From NCBI GenBank assembly GCA_017391545.1, contig JAFOYD010000213.1, forward strand, positions 1 through 15,212: a stretch of DNA of 15,212 nucleotides, read 5' to 3'. The notes below the pieces were generated by a model, which did no database searches, was not told the DNA's origin, and worked only from the letters and a program-made list of their open reading frames with translations. Of the stretch, positions 7,548-13,711 are shown piece by piece; the first letter of the stretch is position 1; the number at the start of each line of letters is the position of its first letter. Both the position numbers and the translations under genes were made by a program. The DNA is from Lachnospiraceae bacterium. GTDB taxonomy: Bacteria; Bacillota; Clostridia; Lachnospirales; Lachnospiraceae.

Positions 7548-8579
7548 TTACATTATTTTTGTCAGATATGTTGTATATGCATATAAAGTCTGACCATTCA
7601 GAACCACTTTTGACCAGCCGTTATTGCCGATTCCTGTACGGAATACCATATCCCCGGGATTAATTGGTACGACAATCGTATCGGGGCTCTCTGTGCTTGG
7701 CACAACTCTCAAATTAACTTTTGTATTCGGTGTTACGACCTCATTGACATCAATGTACTGTACATTTGCTGCTGCTGCTTCCGTTACCTGTGGTGCACCA
7801 CTTCCATCTTTTGGATCCGCTATTCCATCATAATCAAAGTAAGATACATTCATATCAACAGTACCTGTGATTCCCGGCAGACTTGCCTTGCTGGTATACT
7901 GCCACATAGCCTGCACGCCGGCATAGGTGCTTACAGGCGTGATTGGAAACGGTTCTGTCGGATACTGCGCTACCCACACTTTATATTTATTAAGGATGCT
8001 CATATCCCAGTCCCTGCTGTCTGTCATCTCATTTCTGGAAGCATAGAACATCGGCGTATAGCCCTTTGCCGCAATCGTATCGAGGAATTTCACTGCAAGT
8101 GCTGTCCTTACAGCCTTATCCATGCCATACTGTCTGCTTGATGCATTTCGAAAGCCCTCACAATCATATGCGACAGGGAATGTTATCTTATATTTTGCGA
8201 TCATATTGGCAGTAAAATTTGCTTCCTCAACGACCTCAGCCTCTGTAACTGCTGCCGAGAAAAAGTATGCCCCCACCTTCAGTCCTACTCGCTGTGCCTC
8301 CTGAAGATTATATCTTGCGTAAGGATCCTCATTCAAAATGCCTGTACCCTGTGTACGATAGCCAACTCTGATCATAGCAAACTTCACACCTGATGCAGCC
8401 ACCATATCCCAGTTGATTTTTCCCTGATAACGCGAAACGTCAATTCCAAGTGATGCCTGTGTCACCTCATTTGGTGCTGCCTGTACCGTAAACTGTGGAG
8501 CTGCCATCAATACCATCAGAATCAATGCCATCAGAAGTGCTTTTATTCGTGCCGTTTTCTTGTGTAATGTGTACTTCAT
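7548..8579 (-). CDS. Secreted GH25 lysozyme with C-terminal SH3-like domain
   Basis: A 343-residue exported glycoside hydrolase of family 25 (Cellosyl/LytC type), predicted to cut the N-acetylmuramic acid to N-acetylglucosamine bond of peptidoglycan. Residues 1-34 are a signal peptide: basic start KKTARIK, hydrophobic run LLMALILMVLMAA, and a VQA cleavage site. The catalytic barrel starts with GIDVSRYQG (45-53, Asp47) and has the catalytic Asp-x-Glu as DCE (139-141; DIE is more usual). An Ala-rich linker near residue 270 leads to an SH3b-like wall-binding domain (about 280-343) containing VNLRVVPSTES and GNNGWSKVVLNG. An AAGGAGAG site precedes the ATG. The protein could act in cell-wall turnover or separation. 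It is likely a single transcript; I see no clear terminator before the scfA promoter. Confidence 0.93.
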   Translation of the reverse strand: MKYTLHKKTARIKALLMALILMVLMAAPQFTVQAAPNEVTQASLGIDVSRYQGKINWDMVAASGVKFAMIRVGYRTQGTGILNEDPYARYNLQEAQRVGLKVGAYFFSAAVTEAEVVEEANFTANMIAKYKITFPVAYDCEGFRNASSRQYGMDKAVRTALAVKFLDTIAAKGYTPMFYASRNEMTDSRDWDMSILNKYKVWVAQYPTEPFPITPVSTYAGVQAMWQYTSKASLPGITGTVDMNVSYFDYDGIADPKDGSGAPQVTEAAAANVQYIDVNEVVTPNTKVNLRVVPSTESPDTIVVPINPGDMVFRTGIGNNGWSKVVLNGQTLYAYTTYLTKIM

Positions 8580-8613
8580 TCATTTCTCTCCTTGTGCTTT
8601 TGTATTGTGTCGT

Positions 8614-8634
8614 CGTAACGATTCATTAGTTACG
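8614..8634. repeat. Small inverted repeat in the lysozyme leader
   Basis: CGTAAC-GATTCATTA-GTTACG has perfect 6-bp arms separated by 9 bases. It sits between the predicted lysozyme promoter and the ribosome binding site, so it could be an operator or a leader hairpin. With arms this short, chance is possible. Confidence 0.3.
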
Positions 8635-8639
8635 CATCA

Positions 8640-8668
8640 TTTATAACAGTATAACATACATCTGCCAA
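8640..8668 (-). promoter_or_regulatory. Putative promoter of the GH25 lysozyme gene
   Basis: On the minus strand TTGGCA (8663-8668), a 17-nt spacer and TATAAA (8640-8645) lie about 60 bases before the lysozyme ATG. A TATACT also occurs within the spacer, so the exact -10 is uncertain. Confidence 0.5.
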
Positions 8669-8721
8669 AAAAACAGTTTAATCTTTCAAAAATTTTTTCT
8701 ATTTTATACCACTTTTATCGT

Positions 8722-9093
8722 TCATCCGATCATACCGCCCATCATGCCACTTCCCAGGCAAATCAGAAGCGTTGTGATACAGGAATTGCTGATTGGATTG
8801 AAATCTGGCTCTGCGATTGCCGAAACAACACATATGATGACAAAGTACGCAGCACCTGCTGACATTCCCCACAGAAATCTGCGTTTTGATGCGCCCTTTG
8901 AAAAAAGCATTCCGGCTAAAAGTGATGAAATACAGTAAACAACAATAATACAGATATCAATTACTGTTTCTCCAAGTGAGAACTTGTACAATAGACCTGC
9001 CACTGTCAAGAGTAATACTCCTGTAATGAGATAAGATGCCATCAGACATTTCAAAAGTGCCACCATCCGGTCAATACTTAATACATTTTTCAT
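8722..9093 (-). CDS. TIGR04086-like four-helix membrane protein
   Basis: A 123-residue hydrophobic protein with four predicted membrane helices, at about residues 13-34, 41-64, 71-92 and 102-122. The overall pattern is a basic N terminus, a charged loop GASKRRFLWG after helix two, and a glycine-rich end LGSGMMGGMIG. It resembles the TIGR04086 family of small Clostridia membrane proteins, which has no known function; in many genomes members lie near sec/yajC-type genes, but I recall that only loosely. A GGAGG lies 9 bases before the ATG. It is transcribed away from the divergent HlyC-type gene. No catalytic motif is visible. I am confident it is a real gene and moderately confident of the family. 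Confidence 0.8.
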   Translation of the reverse strand: MKNVLSIDRMVALLKCLMASYLITGVLLLTVAGLLYKFSLGETVIDICIIVVYCISSLLAGMLFSKGASKRRFLWGMSAGAAYFVIICVVSAIAEPDFNPISNSCITTLLICLGSGMMGGMIG

Positions 9094-9124
9094 AATACTT
9101 TACCTCCATTTTACAGATATATTC

Positions 9125-9153
9125 TTGTATTATTCCATTAACACTGTTATAAT
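9125..9153 (+). promoter_or_regulatory. Promoter of the HlyC/CNNM-type gene
   Basis: TTGTAT (9125-9130), a 17-nt spacer and a perfect TATAAT (9148-9153) lie 75 bases before the predicted TTG start. This is the clearest plus-strand promoter in the divergent 134-base region. I could not pick a convincing minus-strand promoter for the neighbouring membrane protein. Confidence 0.6.
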
Positions 9154-9171
9154 TTATGCGAATATGCATAA
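9154..9171. repeat. Inverted repeat at the predicted transcription start
   Basis: TTATGC-GAATAT-GCATAA has perfect 6-bp arms with a 6-base spacer and begins directly after the TATAAT box. This is where a repressor operator would overlap the transcription start. It is AT-rich, so it may be accidental. Confidence 0.35.
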
Positions 9172-9227
9172 TAATATGACACAATTGTTCGATATCTATT
9201 TACTATTTTATTAAAGGAGTGATTTTT

Positions 9228-10541
9228 TTGGATACCCCCGGTGCCATACAACTTGTGATTCTTGCGGTACTTTTAATTCTGTCAGGCTTTTTCTCATCAG
9301 CAGAAACTGCCCTTACTACAATAAGCATTGTAAAGGTGCGTTCCATGGTCGAAGAAAATCCCACAGCAAGATTACTCACGCTACAAAAAATTCTCGACAA
9401 TAAAAACAAACTCATTAGTGCCATACTAATTGGAAACAATATTGTGAACATCACTGCTTCCTCTCTGATGACCTCACTCGTCATCCGAATCTGGGGAAAT
9501 GCTGCGGTCGGTGTCAGTACCGGTGTGCTCACACTTCTTGTACTGATTTTTGGTGAAATCGTTCCAAAAACGTGGGCCATGTGCAACAATGAAAAATTAT
9601 CCCTTGCATATGCAAGACCTATTTATTTTCTCATGCAGCTACTGACTCCCGTAATCTTCATCATTGACAAAATATCCGGTGCATTTCTTAAGCTCCTACA
9701 TATCGACTCGTCCAGTCGTGTGACCATGACGGAATCCGAGCTAAAGACGTATGTCGATGTAAGCCATGAAGATGGCGTGATCGAGCAGGAAGAAAAAAAC
9801 CTTATTTACAATGTATTTGAATTCGGAGACTCCGTTGCAAAAGATATCATGACACCGCGTATTGACATGACGACCGTAGATGTCAATGCTTCTTACGATG
9901 AACTGCTGACTATTTTCCGTGATTCCATGTACACACGTATTCCCGTCTACGAAAATGATGTCGATAACATCATTGGTATCGTTATTGTAAAAGATTTTCT
10001 GCTGATTGCCGAGAAAGATCATTTTCACATACGAGATATCATGCGCGAAGGCTATTACACCTACGAATACAAGAAAACAGCTGATCTGCTTTTAGAAATG
10101 CGCCTGATCACCTCGAATGTAGCGCTTGTTTTAAATGAATATGGTGCTACTGTCGGTATGATCACAGTAGAAGACCTTCTTGAAGAAATTGTGGGCGAGA
10201 TTCGTGATGAATTCGATGCTGACGAAGCTGAACTTTTGAAAAAAATCGGTGAAAACCAGTATCAAATCAGTGGAAGCATGAAGCTCGACGATATCAATGA
10301 TGAACTTGATACCAAATTCCACTCTGAGGATTACGATTCCATCGGTGGCATCATGATTGAATTACTCGACAGATTCCCAAAAGAAGGAGAATCCATTGTT
10401 ACCAGTGACGGCATCACACTGACCGCCGAGAAGGTGGAAAACAACCGAATAGAAACTGTGACGGTTTTGCTTCCCGACACTCAGGACAGTTCTGAGGACG
10501 AGGAACCTGCAAGCTCTGGTGATTCTGAAAGAAGTGAATAA
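9228..10541 (+). CDS. CNNM/HlyC-type membrane protein with CBS pair
   Basis: A 437-residue member of the family often labelled hemolysin C or CorC, now grouped with CNNM/MpfA magnesium-efflux proteins. The N-terminal DUF21 membrane domain (about 1-180) begins with the hallmark SGFFSSAETALTT and has three to four helices, including FGEIVPKTWAM. Next are two CBS repeats (about 200-325) with DIMTPRIDM and RIPVYENDVDNIIGIVIVKD, which in the family bind adenine nucleotides. A C-terminal CorC_HlyC domain (about 340-420) has SEDYDSIGG and an acidic tail. The start is most likely the TTG at 9228-9230: AAAGGAG (9213-9219) lies 8 bases before it, while the in-frame GTG at 9219 overlaps that site. It is the only plus-strand gene here. 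Export of Mg2+ is inferred from relatives, not shown by this sequence. Confidence 0.93.
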   Translation: MDTPGAIQLVILAVLLILSGFFSSAETALTTISIVKVRSMVEENPTARLLTLQKILDNKNKLISAILIGNNIVNITASSLMTSLVIRIWGNAAVGVSTGVLTLLVLIFGEIVPKTWAMCNNEKLSLAYARPIYFLMQLLTPVIFIIDKISGAFLKLLHIDSSSRVTMTESELKTYVDVSHEDGVIEQEEKNLIYNVFEFGDSVAKDIMTPRIDMTTVDVNASYDELLTIFRDSMYTRIPVYENDVDNIIGIVIVKDFLLIAEKDHFHIRDIMREGYYTYEYKKTADLLLEMRLITSNVALVLNEYGATVGMITVEDLLEEIVGEIRDEFDADEAELLKKIGENQYQISGSMKLDDINDELDTKFHSEDYDSIGGIMIELLDRFPKEGESIVTSDGITLTAEKVENNRIETVTVLLPDTQDSSEDEEPASSGDSERSE

Positions 10542-10551
10542 ATATTATAAG

Positions 10552-10590
10552 AAAGCCACGCATCAATCATCACCTTGATGCGTGGCTTTT
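10552..10590. terminator. Bidirectional intrinsic terminator between convergent genes
   Basis: AAAGCCACGCATCAA-TCATCACC-TTGATGCGTGGCTTT is a perfect 15-bp inverted repeat with an 8-base loop (10552-10589), starting 10 bases after the HlyC-type stop. The stem ends in a T run on both strands (TTTT then C on plus, TTTCTT on minus), so it serves both this gene and the converging 773-residue protein. Confidence 0.92.
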
Positions 10591-10625
10591 CTCAGGTGAG
10601 CCTTGCGGCGCACGTTTCATTCTCA

Positions 10626-12947
10626 TCACAGATCCGCATAATATGAATACGTCTCCAGAATCTCCTCGGGCACATCTGCCGTAACTTTTTGTATCGCTTT
10701 TATTTTCAGTTCAAACTCCTGCTTCTTTTTTAAAGCATTTCGATAGCTTCTTGCCTGTGCCACCTCATATGGCTTTTGGGCATTAAGCTTTGTCCGAAGT
10801 TCTTTTTCAAACGGACAGTAAGTGGCCACGATTTCTCGGGCTACCTTATTCATCTTCATCGAACCATTTGACTCATTCTTAATCCACGCCTCATAATCCA
10901 TGAGAAAAATTTCGCGCGAGTTATTTCTTGCTTTTTGTATCTGAAGTTTGATTTTTTCACGTGCTTCATCAGATAAATCCCTGTTCTTGCGATAGAACTG
11001 GATATAGTCCATATATTCTGAGGTAAGCGATTTGACCTTAACATCATTCCACGCCATTCCCTGAATACAGCGACAAAGCTCCCATCGAAAGCGTCCGAAC
11101 ATTTTGACCATCAATTCATCGATATTGCTACTTGTCATAATCGGAAAGCAGAACCTGCCCGGAGTGCCCTTATTCTTACCACCAACCTCCTGCCACATCG
11201 AAGCATTCGTTCCAAACAGAGGAAGCAGAATCACATCAGGATATACATTTCGCATGACCGTTTCATTGATGATCTTGAGTTTGGTGTTGGAGTAGATAAC
11301 TTCCCGATAAAATACAGAATAATCGATTTTCATCAGGCGCTTGACGCTCTCATTGATTCTTTTTCTCGTGACAAGAATCTTATCAAGATAACCAAATATT
11401 GCCTCTTTATACAAAATCGGCATATATGACGAAGGCTGACCGTATACAGAGCGTGAATTACTCATCTGCATATTCATGATCTCATATTCTACACGCTTAT
11501 CCATATTATCAAGAAGCGCTTTCTGTTCCTTTTCAGTGATCTCTCCCTGCTTTTTGAGCGAGCGGAGATTTTCTACATAATCCTCATCAAATTCACTCTT
11601 GGATGGCTCCCTCTTTCCCTCGTAAATCATGTCAAGCCATTCCATCATGGTAACCACCTTGCATGGACCTTCATTTACTTCCGGCTCAATACTGCATAAA
11701 AACTCCAATTGCTCCACATCCAGCAGTCGTTCATCAAGCATTCCGTAATTCATAAAGAGCTCTACTGCCTTCGGCGGCACCAGCAGGCCTTCTTTGATCT
11801 TGCGATAGCAGGACAGATAGAGTTTAAATACAAGCGGGGTAATTGTCTTTTTCGCCTTCTTGACATCATCCTCTACAGACAGCCTGTCCGGTACATTGAC
11901 AAGATGTTCTACATTTGTCCTCAGTGTCTGATTATCCTCATCGCTCAACGTGGCAAACTTAAGAATCTGTTCCATTGATCCCTTTAGAGATTCCATATCA
12001 CGTTTTATTTCTGCTTCGCGCTCTTCCTTTGATTTCTGCGTGCTCACCGCCATTTTTCTGGTTTCCAGGCTGGACATCTTACCTCTGATCTGCTCGATAT
12101 CCAAAACAGGCAATTCCGCACAATGACGTTTCAGTTCATTGTACTGGAAGACTACTTCATCCACAATTCCATTCAGAAGTACATGAAGTTCGATTGGAAG
12201 ATCATCTTTTTTCTTGATCTCAGCTGCCTTTTGACACACATAATCATAAAGATTATTTCGCTCCCTCAGACAAATCGCATCCAAAAGGTTCTTTATGTAT
12301 TCTGTCATCGCAGCACAGTCTTCACGAAACGATGCAGCGAGTCCAATAATCTCATTTACCTGAAAGCTTACCATTTCTTCACTATAAGAGAAATATGCTT
12401 TATTCGCGCTTAAAGGGATTTTTGCCCCCTCTTCATAATATGCAATGCGATATTCATTGGCATCCTGAATTCCTTCATATGGTGTAAGATCCTCTAAGTC
12501 CTCAAGTCCAATTGCCGGAATGCCAAATGCCTTACAGATCTGCTTGTACTCCTCGTAGGTCCGCTGTGCAAAGGTATATAATCTCTCTGCTCTTTCTGAA
12601 AGATTTGTTTTTACCCTGTAAAGTTCAACTGCTGTCCGAAACTGTGAGGAAATCATGATCGCGCGGAAATCTGCATTTTTTCCAATAATGTTTGTAAGTG
12701 TTGCCTCGCCCTGAACCGGAAGTGCATAGATCACGGAATCCTCCATTGCCGTATACGTCGCCGAATAGGTTTCACTGCCTATTGCATTCAGTGCAAGATA
12801 TGTTCCCTGCGGTCTTACCATTTTGATACAATCAGCCTGCATCAGTACCTTACCTGCAAGAACGATTCCAATCTGGCTCAGCTCTTCACCCTTTGTAAAT
12901 ATGACTTCACCTTTTCTAACAGTATTTTTTCCGTTTGCTTTTAGCAT
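10626..12947 (-). CDS. Large protein with N-terminal cyclic-nucleotide-binding-like domain, C-terminal part unknown
   Basis: A 773-residue soluble-looking protein with no signal peptide or membrane helix. Residues 10-80 resemble a CRP/FNR-type cyclic-nucleotide-binding beta roll (KGEVIFTKGEELSQIGIVLAGKV). The phosphate-binding cassette region (about 50-76) lacks the usual GE...R residues, so cAMP binding is doubtful. No helix-turn-helix follows. The remainder is mainly helical and charged, with a likely coiled coil at about 295-335. I do not recognise the C-terminal half; it contains the striking segments YPDVILLPLFGTNASMW, GTPGRFCFPIM and FRWELCRCIQGMAWNDVKVK. A GGAGG lies 8 bases before the ATG, which is only 14 bases after the phosphopantetheinyl transferase stop, so the two are almost certainly one operon. 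It ends at the shared bidirectional terminator. Similar large proteins probably occur in other Lachnospiraceae. Function unknown. Confidence 0.85.
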   Translation of the reverse strand: MLKANGKNTVRKGEVIFTKGEELSQIGIVLAGKVLMQADCIKMVRPQGTYLALNAIGSETYSATYTAMEDSVIYALPVQGEATLTNIIGKNADFRAIMISSQFRTAVELYRVKTNLSERAERLYTFAQRTYEEYKQICKAFGIPAIGLEDLEDLTPYEGIQDANEYRIAYYEEGAKIPLSANKAYFSYSEEMVSFQVNEIIGLAASFREDCAAMTEYIKNLLDAICLRERNNLYDYVCQKAAEIKKKDDLPIELHVLLNGIVDEVVFQYNELKRHCAELPVLDIEQIRGKMSSLETRKMAVSTQKSKEEREAEIKRDMESLKGSMEQILKFATLSDEDNQTLRTNVEHLVNVPDRLSVEDDVKKAKKTITPLVFKLYLSCYRKIKEGLLVPPKAVELFMNYGMLDERLLDVEQLEFLCSIEPEVNEGPCKVVTMMEWLDMIYEGKREPSKSEFDEDYVENLRSLKKQGEITEKEQKALLDNMDKRVEYEIMNMQMSNSRSVYGQPSSYMPILYKEAIFGYLDKILVTRKRINESVKRLMKIDYSVFYREVIYSNTKLKIINETVMRNVYPDVILLPLFGTNASMWQEVGGKNKGTPGRFCFPIMTSSNIDELMVKMFGRFRWELCRCIQGMAWNDVKVKSLTSEYMDYIQFYRKNRDLSDEAREKIKLQIQKARNNSREIFLMDYEAWIKNESNGSMKMNKVAREIVATYCPFEKELRTKLNAQKPYEVAQARSYRNALKKKQEFELKIKAIQKVTADVPEEILETYSYYADL

Positions 12948-12961
12948 TATTTTTCCTCCAT

Positions 12962-13627
12962 TTACCCAATACCACAGTCAACCCAGTTTATTTGATCAGG
13001 AAAAGCTCCTGACTCACTGCATACGCAGACAGCATATCCGTCTAATTCATCATAGAGTCTTATTGGAATTTTCTGATTTGTTTCCACATCATGTATAAAA
13101 CAAAAATTGTCGTCAGTCACATAGCGGTCTATTCCCTCACCGATGCCTCTTCCACTCAGTTTTACCGCACTTTCTTTGGCAGCCCACATATGATAGAACA
13201 GCCTCGTTCTCGCATCATCTTCGGATTCATTGATTACAGCAATCCTGTCATACTCTTCTTTGCTGTAAAATCTTTTCGCAATCTGAAGCTTCCAGGGTGC
13301 CATCTCCTGTATATCACACCCGACCGGGACACCATCCACGACACATAGGATCCATTCTCCTGAATGAGACAATGAATAGTAAAAATTCTCATATCCTTTG
13401 ATATATGGTTTTCCATATGCTTCCGTTTCGATTCTGACCTGTTGCCACTCCTGCTCACAATGTCCCATTTTTAAAAAGGCATGGCGTAACAGTAATCCTG
13501 CGGTGATGCTTCTGCATTTTTCCTTTTCATTTTTTAGTGCGGACACTTTTTTCTGCCGGTCGCTGTCAAGCAGTTTTTGTAACTTTTCTGTCCCTGTTTC
13601 ACAAGTCCTGGCTGCGTATATCTTCAA
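12962..13627 (-). CDS. 4'-phosphopantetheinyl transferase, Sfp/EntD superfamily
   Basis: A 221-residue enzyme that moves the phosphopantetheine arm of coenzyme A onto a serine of carrier proteins. Visible motifs are GKPYIKG (72-78), the substrate-pocket segment YYSLSHSGEW (83-92), the Mg2+ site VGCDIQ (102-107) and FYHMWAAKESAVKLSGRG (144-161). D105 and E152 match the catalytic Asp and Glu of Sfp; the second acidic position of the DxE pair is Gln107 here, a variation also seen in other members. No polyketide or nonribosomal peptide synthase lies in the window, so its carrier partner is unknown. It may serve a distant cluster or act as a general ACP-activating enzyme. An AAGGAAGAG site precedes the ATG. 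It is followed after 14 bases by the large unknown protein, whose function may be linked. Confidence 0.92.
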   Translation of the reverse strand: MKIYAARTCETGTEKLQKLLDSDRQKKVSALKNEKEKCRSITAGLLLRHAFLKMGHCEQEWQQVRIETEAYGKPYIKGYENFYYSLSHSGEWILCVVDGVPVGCDIQEMAPWKLQIAKRFYSKEEYDRIAVINESEDDARTRLFYHMWAAKESAVKLSGRGIGEGIDRYVTDDNFCFIHDVETNQKIPIRLYDELDGYAVCVCSESGAFPDQINWVDCGIG

Positions 13628-13660
13628 TGCTGTCTCTTCCTTACACTATTATGATTGAAC

Positions 13661-13695
13661 ACTACCCCGACATATATTGAAATTGCCGGGGTAGT
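13661..13695 (-). terminator. Hairpin between the chemotaxis receptor and phosphopantetheinyl transferase genes
   Basis: ACTACCCCG (13661-13669) and CGGGGTAGT (13687-13695) form a perfect 9-bp GC-rich stem around a 17-base loop, starting 16 bases after the receptor stop. Neither strand has a T run after it, so it is a weak or factor-assisted terminator, or a processing/stability hairpin. Confidence 0.45.
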
Positions 13696-13711
13696 AATAT
13701 AAGCTGTTAAA

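Noticed and set aside
10596..10613. GTGCGCC-GCAA-GGCTCAC hairpin (minus strand, one mismatch, GNRA loop) between the 773-residue protein and the shared terminator.
   Set aside because: It is short and imperfect, has no T tract and sits beside a much stronger terminator. It may be chance.
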